A DNA stretch of 64,000 bases from Sphagnum magellanicum (lineage: Eukaryota; Streptophyta; Sphagnopsida; Sphagnales; Sphagnaceae): contig CM038923.1 of NCBI GenBank assembly GCA_021904315.1, positions 3,162,001-3,226,000 on the forward strand. Reading direction: 5' to 3'. A program made the position numbers and the translations under genes. This document shows, piece by piece, positions 46,837 through 58,412 of the stretch. Positions within the stretch are counted from its first letter, which is position 1. Each line of letters starts with the position of its first letter. Below the pieces are notes generated by a model. It searched no databases. It was not told where the DNA came from and saw only the letters and a program-made list of their open reading frames with translations.

Positions 46837-49800
46837 TCAGAAGTAGTAGTGTTGATGTATTCAAGAAGAAGAAGAAGAATGCTGCCTGCAGAAAGGTGTT
46901 GAGGGGGTAGTGAGGAGGAGGAGGAGGAGGATGTTGGATGGATGGAATTGATTGAGATGTAACATTGGATATGGGGGGTTTTTTTGGGGGGTATTGCAGC
47001 GTGTGCATTGTGGGTGCATAGCATCAGTTTATGGACTGGTTTTGCTTGATAAAGGAGGTGTAGAGTGCAGTGCCTGTGTGCGAGAAGATGATGTTATCAC
47101 TTCCTCTACTTCACTGGTATGTTGGTGTACTACTACTAGCTTTTATAGTCCAAGAATGGCTGAGGGGTGGGTTGGGGGGTGGCTTTTGGGAGAATACAAA
47201 TGCTGCATCTGATGCACATGATTCTGATGGATATGGAAACAGAAGAAGAAAGAAGTGGCAGTTAGATTTGGTTAGTTGAGTTGGCTGTGCTGTGTTGTGC
47301 TTGACTCTTTACTCGCATTTCAAGTATCTTTTCCCGATGAGCAATGGTAATAGCTCCTATTAGAGGCATTCACTTTTGCCCCAAGTAACATTTAGGGTGG
47401 GTCTTGTTCTTTTTGTTGTTGTCATTGGGGGGGCGGATGGTTGGAGTTTTGTATCAGCAGGCTGGGAAGAAACATGGACAGCAGCAACTCTTGGCAACAG
47501 CATTAGGACATGCTGCAAATGGAAAAGAGGTGGTGGATTCTGCTCTCAGAGGATGGGGCGAGGGTGGTGGTTATGGTGCTGCTGCTTTGGTTGCTTGCCA
47601 GTCTGAACCATGGCAGCCACCCTCTTCTGCTGCTGCTGCTGCTGCTTGTGAACCTCATGCTAACAATGCTAGAGGGCAGCAGCTTGCTGCACCTTGGGAT
47701 CCCGACCTCAAAATTGAGCAACAACTGATGGAGAGTTCTAGAAGCTTGAGACCAGCTGCCAAGTTCCAGGATCAAGAGGTGGGGTTTCCCTCCAATTTGG
47801 AACTGCATGCTAACAATTTGGATAGCAGTATGAAATCTGTTGCTGCTGGCTCAATTGCTTGTAGTCCAAAGGAAACCAGGGAGACTGCTGCAACTGCTGG
47901 TGGTGGTAAGGGCCCACCAGAGTCACCACCAGGTCATGTGGAGAGCTCCTCCCCATCATCAAAATCAGGCACAGATCAGATGCCCACAGGTTTGACTCTT
48001 TCAGGAGGTTCCAGCCCAGTCAAACAGGTTACTGGAGAAGGCGGCCAGCAGGGGGGAGGCTCAGAAACAGGAGCAGCAGGGGAATCAGCAGGACATGGGA
48101 AGGCATCAACAACAGTGGGCTCTTATCGGCCACCTCGTGTTCGGCAGCTGTTACCTCGACCTACAATTGCAGGTGCAGCAGCAGCAGCAACCCTTGAACC
48201 AGGCTTTGATGCACAAGCACCTCCCCGTGTGGCACGCCCACCAGGTGAGGGTAGAGGCCGAAATCAACTTCTTCCTCGCTACTGGCCTCGAATTACAGAC
48301 CAGGAGCTCCAGCAGATCGCCTCTGGAGAGTATCCCCCCCACCTGGTGCTCCTTCCTGTCTGACATTCTGATCTATGTCATTCATATGTCTTCTTGGGTG
48401 GACTTCTTAGTGAACCTCTTTCCATGTTCATTATCTGGGTTTTTTCTGATACAAAGCTTTGTTTCTTGTTTTTTCTCATAATGTCAAAGAAGATTTGTGT
48501 TAGGGATGGTGTTCTGTAAGCTGCTGCTTGTGGTAGGTTATACCTTGGTGATTCTTAACTACCAGTGCTCAGCAGCAATACGGTGATCACTCCACTTTTT
48601 GAGAAGATGCTCAGTGCAAGTGATGCAGGCCGCATTGGTCGCCTTGTCCTTCCCAAGGCCTGTGCTGAGGTACAGAACTACTATGCACTGATGCACCTCT
48701 TTTCCGATTGAGTGTGTATGTGTGTGCACATGGTACTTTTTTAGCTGGCAGAAAAATTAGCGTGTGCTTAGGATGGCTGAAGGGAGACTGTGGAAATATG
48801 GAAAGGTGGGTTGAACTTGCATTTGTTTTGCTGAGGTGGTATGCAGACAGATAAACAAAAAAAATGGGTGTGTGCTTGGAAAATGGGGTTTACAGGCATA
48901 TTTCCCGCCAATTCACCAGCCTGAGGGATTGCCGTTGAAGATCCAGGATGTTACAGGGAAGGAGTGGGTTTTTCAGTTTCGGTTCTGGCCCAACAACAAC
49001 AGTCGTATGTATGTGCTTGAGGGTGTTACTCCTTGCATTCAATCCATGCGCCTCCAAGCAGGTGACACAGGTATGTGAACAAAAGCAGTTTGTGTTTCTT
49101 ATATATGGAGCTGGTGCCAGTGAACAAATGGGAAAGTTTGTGCCAAATAGAAAGAGACAAGGAAAGGGAAACATACACTACTGAATTTTTATGTGTTTTT
49201 TGTCTTATGCAGTTACCTTCAGCAGGCTGGAAGCAGATGGGAAGCTGGTGATGGGATATCGCAGAGCTCCTTCATCTTTGTCTTCTCAGGTTTGTGGACT
49301 TGCCTGCAACTAGCCTGAGCTTGATGGGCAGTTTTTTTCTTATAAATCTTTGATTTTGCAGCTTCTATGGGTTCCTGAGCAACAGAAAAACAGCTCCACA
49401 TTTGTTACACTGTTGGTTTGAGTGTGCTTCACATTGTCTCTGATGATGCATTTCATAGAACAGGAAAACAACCAGAAGAGTATGATGAATGGTTCCAGGT
49501 GTGTGGTTTTCAGGATGCAACAGGCATTGCTACTACTCCTCCCAGTAATAATGGCTTGCCTTGTGCAAGTTATGCAGCACCACAGAGTTTAGATGGATGG
49601 GCTAGTAGTAAAGGTGGAGCAAGTGCAAAATTGAAAGACAGCAGTGCTCTTACACTAGCAGCTACGCAGCAGATGGATCGAAAACGTGGGCGCCCTCTTG
49701 GTTCCAAGAGCAAGCGGTTACGCCTTGACACTGATGATGCTTTACTTCTCAAGAGCAGCTGGGAAGAGGCACAAGAGCTGTTACGGCCTCCTCCATCTGC

Positions 49801-52340
49801 TGTTCCCACCACCATCACCATTGATGGTCATGAGTTTGAAGAATATTCGGTATTTGTTTTGCCTCATAGAAAAACCCTTGAAAAAAAACAGTTTGCACCA
49901 CCAGAGCTGATGATTGTGAATTCCATGTTGTCAGAGCATTTAAGTTCTTTAGAGTCGTATCTTTTAAGTCTCCGAGAGCATTATACATACATATAATGAG
50001 GAATTTTCTGAAGAATTGTGAGTTGCTGCTGCCATAGTAGGACTGCATTCCGATGATTGCTATCACTGTCAAGAGCAACATAGTTTGTGATATATGTACA
50101 GGTTTTGTCCATGGAAGTGTGCATCAAGATAAAGAACATAGTGTTGGATTTTGTTTTTCAGAGGTTTAATAGTGATTGTGCATTGTGTTGTGGCTGCATG
50201 GTTCTCTGCAGGAGCCTCCTGTTTTTGCCAAAAAAACCTACCCCAACATCACTCCTTCTGGGTAAGCTGAAGAATGCTTTTACTCTCCTACTGGAGAAGG
50301 ATGCACAATGTGTATTTTGTGACTTTTCTCTAATGGAGACAGTAAGACACTCGTGCTTGGATGCCGAATACACCTCTGACTATAAGAGGGAATGTGGAGG
50401 ATTTGATTGCAGGGAACATGAACAATGGGCACAGTGTGATGAGTGTGGCAACTGGCGACGCTTGCCTGCCACTGCTTTTGTACCTTTGCACTGGTCATGT
50501 AGTCAAAATACTTGGGACTTGACAAGGTGAAGCAAACTTTTAGCATCCACTCTCTCTGCTGTGTGCCATCTTGTTGTGATCAAAGAATTTTGTTAACAAA
50601 TTGGTCAAGGAGGAGGCATGATGAAGTTCAGATTGTACATCAGCATATCAAAATCAAGGATCATTTCATCTCTAGCCAAAGTTGGAAGATGTTGTGCATG
50701 GATCCTCAGACAAATTGAGGTTGATTGGAATGTGTGCAGAGCACAGTGCAATGCTCCTCAAGAAGTGAGCAATGAAAAACTTGAAATGATTCTAAGACAG
50801 GTGTCTGGACAAGGCAAGTAAATATTTTCATGTTTTTCCTCAGTCTTTTGTCTTTCAGATATCCATCTACATCTACGGCTTCTGAGAGGAATGTGTTGTG
50901 CGGAGATGGGTTGGGCTTTAGGGTTGTGGATTGGAGGGTGACAGAGCTTGGGTGGTGGTGGGGTGGCTGACATGATGCAGAGGATGGGAAGCAGGGCGGT
51001 GGCGGTGGCAGTGGCAGCATGAGAATGATGCTGGTACCTACAGTTGCGGGGGATATAAACACCACAACAGCAGCAACAGCAGCAGCAGCTGCAGCAGGTT
51101 TAGATACTTTGGCACAGGCAGCAGCAGCAACAACAACTGGTCCAGTGTCACCAATGCGCACCACGAAGCACCCAAGGCATCGACCGGGCTGTAGCTGCAT
51201 TGTTTGTATCCAACCACCAAGTGGCAAGGGCCCAAAGCACAAAGCCACCTGCACTTGTAATGTGTGTGTCACAGTGAAACGCCGCTTCAAGACACTGATG
51301 CAGCGCCGAAAGAAACGGCAGTTTGAGCGTGAGTCAGAACTAGCACGCAAGAAGCGTGGCTGGGCTCGTGATGATATTTCTGACTCTGCTTCGTTACTTG
51401 ATGCTGCGTCTCGTCCAGAAACATCAGCAGGGGGAGGAGGAGGAGGAGGAGGAGGAGCTGTTGGTGAAGAAAATCCCACAACTCCCTTGGTATACCAGAG
51501 TGATGATGTTGGTGGTGGGGCAGATGAGGGTGGTCCCAGTAAAGCAGCAGCAACAGCAGCAGCAATTGACCTTAACAGTCAGCCTGATCGTGATGAGCGT
51601 GTGAGCATGGTCCGTCTGGTACAGGATGCTGGCAAGCCACTCTCTACCTACCTACACCAACAACACCTCATGACACTCTGTGCACCTGATCATCCTCTCT
51701 CTGATAAAGTGAGTGAGGAGGAAGATCCTAACAGCAGCAGCAGCCGAGAGGAGGTTGCATCACAAACCTCCAGCAAGGCACATGCCGACAGTGGGATGCA
51801 GTTGGTGGCAGCTGCTGCTGTGACACCAATGCAACAAGGGCAGCAGCAGCAGCCTCAAAGTCCCTTCATGGTTGACATAGCTGAGCTATCCAGCCACATG
51901 GAGTCATGGGATCCAAGAGCAGTTAAAGCCGTGGCAGAGCCTTCAGGAGACTCTGTTCATTCAAGCTCATCAAAACAAGAATACAACATGTTGAATCAGC
52001 TGGTTGTGTCAAATGCACCTGCTAGTAGCAAGAAGTATGCAACAGGAGCTGGTCGTGGACGTCAGATTTGCAGTGGCTGTGGTGAACCCATTGGGTCCGC
52101 AGCTAAGGTACATAACAAAGCTTCCTTTTTCTCTTCGTGCAACCTTTTTTTTTGCAAAGACATTGCTGCAACTCTTGCCAATTTTTTTGCAGAAGAGAGA
52201 CATAGCTAATAGCTGCGCAGAAAGGAAAAAACACCAAAGTTTGACAAATGTGAGACTTGGTATGTATATTGCTGCAGGTCTGCAGGCGTTGCGGTACTTC
52301 CACTGCATTCGGTAAAAAAAAGAGGAGTGTGCCACCATAA
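46026..52340 (+). CDS. VAL: VAL/HSI2-like B3 transcriptional repressor
   Basis: Thirteen exons: 46026-46198, 46585-46666, 47000-47116, 47458-48329, 48573-48669, 48896-49070, 49213-49289, 49514-49849, 50212-50261, 50413-50526, 50740-50813, 50981-52107 and 52278-52340. Phases agree throughout, giving about 1118 residues. Residues 26-117 form the PHD-like Cys-rich domain (CWNVKCG ... [10 protein letters not shown] ... LCDSCG ... CNSCKK ... HCGC). LLPRYWP precedes a full B3 DNA-binding domain at about 420-522 ([35 protein letters not shown]). A CW domain that reads histone H3 lysine 4 follows at about 662-700 ([12 protein letters not shown]). Then comes the [19 protein letters not shown] basic Cys-rich block (about 785-835), and an EAR-like IDLNSQP. 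VAL proteins repress seed and embryo genes with Polycomb and histone deacetylases. The last 35 residues add CSGC..., CRRCG, unusual for the family. Intron 11 is GC-AG. The start of exon 8 (49499 or 49514) is uncertain. Confidence 0.9.
46793..46935. repeat. GAA/GGA microsatellites inside a VAL intron
   Basis: The second intron contains (GAA)n at about 46801-46835, a shorter run near 46863-46880 and GGA triplets at 46914-46930. They are intronic and create spurious glutamate/arginine-rich frames. Confidence 0.8.
50814..50980 (+). other. GC-AG intron of the VAL-like gene
   Basis: The donor is CAAG|GCAAGTA, the strong consensus usually needed for GC donors, and the acceptor is GATGCAG|AG. Joining here keeps phase 1 and leads from SGQ into E-DGKQGGG and the conserved [10 protein letters not shown] block. 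A GT donor (ACAG|GTGTCT at 50801) would not keep the frame. Confidence 0.75.
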
Positions 52341-55300
52341 AGTGTCAAGCAGAAGAATTTAGAGACTTTCTTCTTCTCTTTTGTCATGCACTCTCTTGCA
52401 TGCGCTCTCTCTCTCTCTCTCTCTCTCAAAGTCCTATTATATTCTTCTACCAGCCAGAGAAAATTTAGGGTTAGGGTATTTTATCTTTCAAGAATGCTAC
52501 TATTTTTCTTGACAATAAGTGAGGAGGCGGGCCATTTTGCAGTCACCTGATGACATGCCTGTGACTGTAGTGGCAATTATCAAGCTGGGTTTAAGGAGTG
52601 GGTTAATTGGATTTAAAATTTGATTAGTGTGTATTAGTAGTGTAGTGGCCTTCTTTGTACTGTCGCGGTTTGTTGATTTTTCCATTGCTATTGTACTGAT
52701 TTGGTGGTTTTTCTCTTACATTAAATTAAAAGCCCATTTGGAAAATTTTGACATTGCAAATTGATCATTTTGAATCGGGATGTGTTGTTTTGTCCTTTTT
52801 ATGTATGTTGCCCACGAAGTGTCCAAATTTTATGTGTTTTGATTCTGTTTGCTCACGTGCACTTAAAATTATTTTTTCTTGCTTTTTCTAGTGCATGTGC
52901 GCAACACTCCAAAGGTTTTTAATTTTTTTTGCATTGAATCTTCACAATTGAAAGAGAGTTAAAAGGAATGGAGAAAGAGCAACTTCGCTTCTTTGCAAGA
53001 TTATTGAGAGAGATTGGTAAGCATGCTCCTTCATGAGTGGTTTCCTCTTTGCATTAATCATGTCCTTGAAGACTTTGTGCACACTTGTTCTCCACTCCCC
53101 TATGAACTCCTTGCCCTTCTTAACTCCTTTCATATCCTACATGACTAGCTTTGAGATATTTAATCATTTCAACAAAATGCAGTCAATAGTCCCATTTGTA
53201 TTGTATACTGCAGTGACACGATAAGCCTTGCACTTTTTGAAACTTGTAATTAATTAAATTTTCTAGCATAAGTTTCTCACAACACTAGGAGAAAAATGTT
53301 TTGGCTCTTGCATAACCTTTCACTAACTAATTTTTGATCCAGCAACTTGTGTTTGTGACACAAAAAAACTGTAACGAATGGAAACTCAAAAATGTAATCC
53401 ATGGGAATTGCAGCACCTTACTTACTTACTTACTAAAAACTTTCTTACACAATAGAGTTATCCGTAGAGTAGGAAAACACAACATCAGAACCCTGAGTTT
53501 GGTCATAGGGTAAACTGACTGGTGACCAAACACTTTAAGCAACAGGGGATGAAACTCCGAAAACCATCAATTTTGGTGGTAAACTGAGTTTCGTCCTGTT
53601 TTGACTCCTTCTTTCCTTTTTCCTGAGCGCCTCCACTGCTGCTACATATATTTTCACTGCTCCCACATGTACAACTACTATAGTTACCCTCGAACCTTGT
53701 GCATTAAATGCTGAAGTTTCAGCATTTCATACTGAGAGTCAATAAAATTTCCTTACTTTGTGGATACCACTGAAAGAGGGGATAGGGGGTGAAAGCAGGC
53801 CCAAAGACAGGGTGAAGACAGGGTGAAAACAGGGTGACTTTATGGATAACTCTAATGGTGATATAATTTTATTGGTTTCTCACAAAATGTCTTCCTTGAG
53901 AGGATCCAGACAATGAAGATTTCGCACAGACATATCTTTGTAGTATTCATTTTGACAATTCAATGGAGGAGATTGCCCTAAATGTAGGATAATATTGTTT
54001 CAAGAACATCATATGAGATTGCATTACTATTTGGCAGAAACATAATCAAATGAATTTCAAAGGTGGAGCTAGTTTTTGGAACAATGTTCTGTTTTCAACA
54101 AATAATAATAGATTAAGGAGCCATTGTTGACTCACCTTTAGGTTTGTCAAGTGGTATTGGGGTACAAAGACCTATTGACTTTTTAAATTTTGTACTAAAA
54201 TGCAAATCCAAAGCACACCATTTTGTTCCCACAAAGAAGGGAGTATGAGCTTTAGGTGGCATAAGGATGATTTCATAAATCATAGTTTAAGATGAAATCA
54301 ATCTGCACAAATCTATATATATAAAATTGAAACCAAAAATGAGGAATGAATGAATCGCATGCAATCAAATTTACAAATCACACCATGGCCCAAACTTGGG
54401 AGGAGCTCATCACTCTCCTCCTTATAATATACTTTGCCACTAGTAATGGGGGCTATATGAAAATGACAAAAATATATTGGAACTCTCATGAAATAATCTT
54501 GAAAATATTTGATTTTATCAAGTCTCATAACTTAGTGGGCTCATAAATCTCATTTAAAGGTGAAATCATAGCTTTTGAGAAAAGTTTTCCAACACCATAT
54601 TGATCACATGTTCAATTTGAAAGTCATTAGACCTGTGTTTTTTTCGGACAAATTGGGGTTATTCAATTGACCATGAGTTCATGTGCATAGTGTACAAGGC
54701 ATTAACACCAACATTGATAGTCCTAGCTAGGGGTGGGGCAATGGTTCATAGAAGTCCTACACCCCAAAACTATCAACCATTAAACTTAGACCTAAATAAT
54801 GAAGGAGAAATAGTGTACCAAATTCTGAAGGCAATCATTAAAGAACTTCAAGAGTAAGTGGCCCAAAAAATAGAAGAAGAAAATGACATCTTTTCTAAGT
54901 ACGAAGAACACCAAAAAGAAATCACAAATTTCTATTCACCTTCAAGAACAGCTCCAATCATCGAGGACATTGCCAAAGATGTGGGATATATGGGTGAACC
55001 AACACAAGCAATCGTCATAGAAGGTGAGACCCTTGCCTCAAGGAAACTCATGCACAAGTAGGAAACTCATGAACTAGGGACTAGTGTTAGGTGTCACACC
55101 TATGCATTTTCCTCATAGCAAGACAACAAATTTAGACTTGAAATTCACATTCAAAGAACTACATCAAATGGGGGACAAATGAAGAATATCATTATCGCTA
55201 AGACATTACATGCTCTTCAACGATGATCCCATCCCATTCCTTCTTCCCTTCTTGGAAGAAGAGCTTGCACTTGATCAGATTGTAAAGACTAGCTTCTAAG

Positions 55301-57240
55301 GGCACCAAGGAAACACGAGTGCAACCCCTCTAGAGGCCTTTCATAGATGACAAGTTTTCACAATGTCTTTGACCTACAAGATGAAGTTACTCCTCACAAA
55401 CCTTTGTGAGTTTACACTTGTAAGACTATAAAATAGATTCAAAAATTAAATTCATGCTCATTGGGCAATGGACATTCATCTTTTATCATTTCTTTCATAA
55501 TTGCTATTTGATTGCATGGTTTTGAATATTGATTTCCAGTTATTATTAGTGCTAAGAATTTTATTTTGTTACTCAATACTTTTTATTTTGTGCCCTTTTG
55601 AACACTCTCATGCTTTGGTTGCCTTCATCAATATGGGCATCCATTTTTCCCCTTGTCTTCTTGTTAGGATTGCCAACTTTTTTGGGTTTTTTGGGGATTG
55701 AAGGCATGTTTGCAATCTTCCCCCTCTAGCTTTGGCATTTTGTGCTGGGGTATTAGCCCTTGGCCCTCCTCTACCCCTTGTGGTAGTTTATTTTTGGTTT
55801 GATTGAAGTTAGCTCATGTATTCTTGTTTCTATTTTAACCCAAAAAAGATTTAAACTCAAAATATTAAATTAGGTGCAAGGTTCAATTCTTGGAAAATTT
55901 GACCAACCAAGTCAATTTTTAGTTCTGCTAGCTCCCTTGAGAACTATTTAATGCCAAATGTCAGTGACAAGTATGGTAGGTATTGAATTGTGTTCTTGAT
56001 TATCTTCTTTGGTGAAATGGAGCCTTGCAATTCTCAACACTGAGCATGCTCCCATCCCACCTTCAATATTTTGGGGCTTTTTTCAATTATTAACAAAATA
56101 TCTACTCTTTCCTTTCATGATTTTTGTAGGCAAAAATTAGAAAAACAACCATCAACAAAACTAGCTCCCCTCCTCACACGTTTAAAAATCTTGTCATATT
56201 TTGCTTCATGTACCATACGTTGCATTAAGGTTTACACATTCTTGAGTAATTTTCAAATGGTAAAAGCTATAATTTCAAAAAAGAATAATACCAAACATTT
56301 GGAGAATAAAACTCCCAATCTCTTGGGTACTAATAATTATTGTCCTTACCACTAGATTACAGTTATTTATCATAATGTATTTGTGCACATTGTGTCCTTA
56401 TTCTTAACTTTCAAAATTCTAGTATATTAAAAATGGGACTGTCAGCTCCATTTTGGTGAAAAAACTAAGTATTTCAGTGACTAATTGTTAGTGCTGGGAA
56501 TAGTTGATGGAGAACAACTTATAATGCAAAATAATCCCCACTAGAGTTGCCCAAGCCCTAACATGTTGGCAAAATTACAACAAGGTTTTAAAAGGTGTTG
56601 GGTGGATGTCATATGCGGAGCTCGATAACCAGTGGTTTGTAAGGCAGTTCTCATAGATATATAGTTGGTTCTCAAGAACTCAAATGACTAGTTATGATAA
56701 TATGACTATTTCTTGAAAAACTGAGAATTGAATGTTTCTAATACATAATTGTTTGTCACCATTTTTGGCCTGGGCTAATACCCTCATTATAAACTGGTGG
56801 TACTTATTTGCAGTTCTCAAAAGAATCTAAAAACTGGTCAAATAACCTTCCATAAAATTGCTGGCTCTTTGCTAGTTATTTCATGAAAACTGTCAGTTTT
56901 TAAGAGCTTTTTGAAACACATGAAACTGGAGGTTATTTGATTCTTAAAAAGTTGCAAGAAAAAGGGCACTTTGGCTTCTTTGATTTCCAATTTAAAGAGA
57001 ATTGGAATTGAAGGGTTATAAAAATGAATTTGGCAACTGCCCAACATCAGTTTAAAGTGTAAGGTAAACCACTGGGGTGGGTGGGGGAGGAGCATGCTTA
57101 AAATAAGGGGCCTATGATGAGGTGAGAGCTAAGCCCAGGCCTCATTTTTACGGACTTCACCCATCATAAAACATGAGCCTTTTCTTTGGATAGCCTAGCC
57201 ACCAATTTAAACCATAAGCCTTGAAAACCCTAGTCTAAAA
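52341..57240. other. Intergenic DNA, no gene recognised
   Basis: The first few hundred bases are probably the VAL 3' untranslated region (CT microsatellite near 52407-52430). Beyond about 52.9 kb the DNA is AT-rich with short frames of no recognised family. Small features are a threefold ACAGGGTGA-type repeat at 53806-53836, TACT repeats near 53420-53433, and an inverted pair CAAATAACCTTCC / GGAGGTTATTTG at about 56838-56940 that could be a miniature transposon end. A stretch at 54690-55440 has weakly protein-like frames that I cannot place. Confidence 0.45.
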
Positions 57241-58412
57241 TACTTCAACATAGACCTTACCAAATACCCTGGACACTGGGCATTAACCTATTAAAACTCG
57301 TATCACATATTGCAAAGCTCATATTCCTCAAATACTTCCTCAGAAAGCATCTTCTGAAAATCTGTTGAAATTCATTTTTGTTCTGACCACCCTTGTTCAT
57401 CTGAGTGCATGGATGAAAATTTCCATGCAAATAGTTGTCACAGAATTCATGGAATTCACATTTGCCTTGAGAAAAACACAAAGTAAAGAGCACTTGTCTT
57501 GTTTGTTGTTGCATCTGCAAAATCTGATCAGACCCATGATCTGAGATCTCTTTGGTGAAGAAGCACCCTGGGGAGTGGGTGGCCTGAGTCTTCTCAGCCA
57601 AATTGGCAATTCTGGACAAAAAAACAAAGAACATTATCACATGCTTCAAGTTTTATCAAGGAAATTAATCAATTGACAAGTTCTGCTTTGGCAATAACAC
57701 AAACCATACGATGGAAAGAATTGAACCAGAGTGCCAAGAAAACAAACAGACGATTTGCTACACTCTGCAACCTTCAGGCCATAGATTGGCCCTTCTTTTG
57801 TCATAGCACAATTTGTCTCAGAACTCTAAACACTTTTAGAAGCTCTGTTTGACTCTAATACATACTACTCAGTAGCTAAAATGGGAGTGGAGAAACCAGG
57901 AGTTCCACTGAAAGAAGAGAAGGAAAGAGTTAATTCCAATTGTCATTCTTTTGACAACAAATGCTCCTCCCATACACTGGTGAAAGAATGTTCCACTTTC
58001 GAGAAACCCACAACGCATGCGCTCTGGATTTCCTCAAGCAGCACATGTCAGCTTGAATTCATATGTACAGAACCATTCTGATGGCCTTCTCACATGTGAG
58101 TGACTCAGCGTAACTGAGATGCTTCTTTACACCCTTCTTGGCCATATACTTCTTCTGTATACAAGTCTTGAGGCACAGTCAGAGCCACTGCAGACCAGAA
58201 ATTTTCCCAATGACCATGTGTCAGTAGAAGCAATTGATCCAATGCTGCATACTGAGTTGTTGTACCACAATCCTGTATAGCTTTGTTACCACAATGATAA
58301 TTGCAGCCTGGAAGTCAAGGATAACTTTGGGGTGGGGGGTTGTGTTTGTTGAGATGTTCCACATGAAGGCTTTGCCATGAGTAGTTTCCATGGTCGACTG
58401 TCCAAATCAAAA
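57240..58412 (-). other. 3' flank of the myosin gene, unassigned
   Basis: The region is richer in G and C than the spacer to its left and so may be transcribed. It lies just past the myosin stop codon on the minus strand. The minus-strand frame 57257-57649 (130 codons) has no domain I recognise and could be part of a 3' untranslated region or an unrelated short transcript. Confidence 0.3.

Noticed and set aside
50706-51479. 257-codon minus-strand frame
   Set aside because: It is an antisense shadow of VAL exon 12, produced by GCA and GGA triplet repeats.
52942-53133. Possible hAT or other transposase piece on the minus strand
   Set aside because: The frame has only a vague resemblance and no diagnostic motif.
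54858-55061. Short hydrophilic frame (AQKIEEENDIFSKYEEHQ)
   Set aside because: It is too short, has no family match and shows no splice context tying it to other frames.
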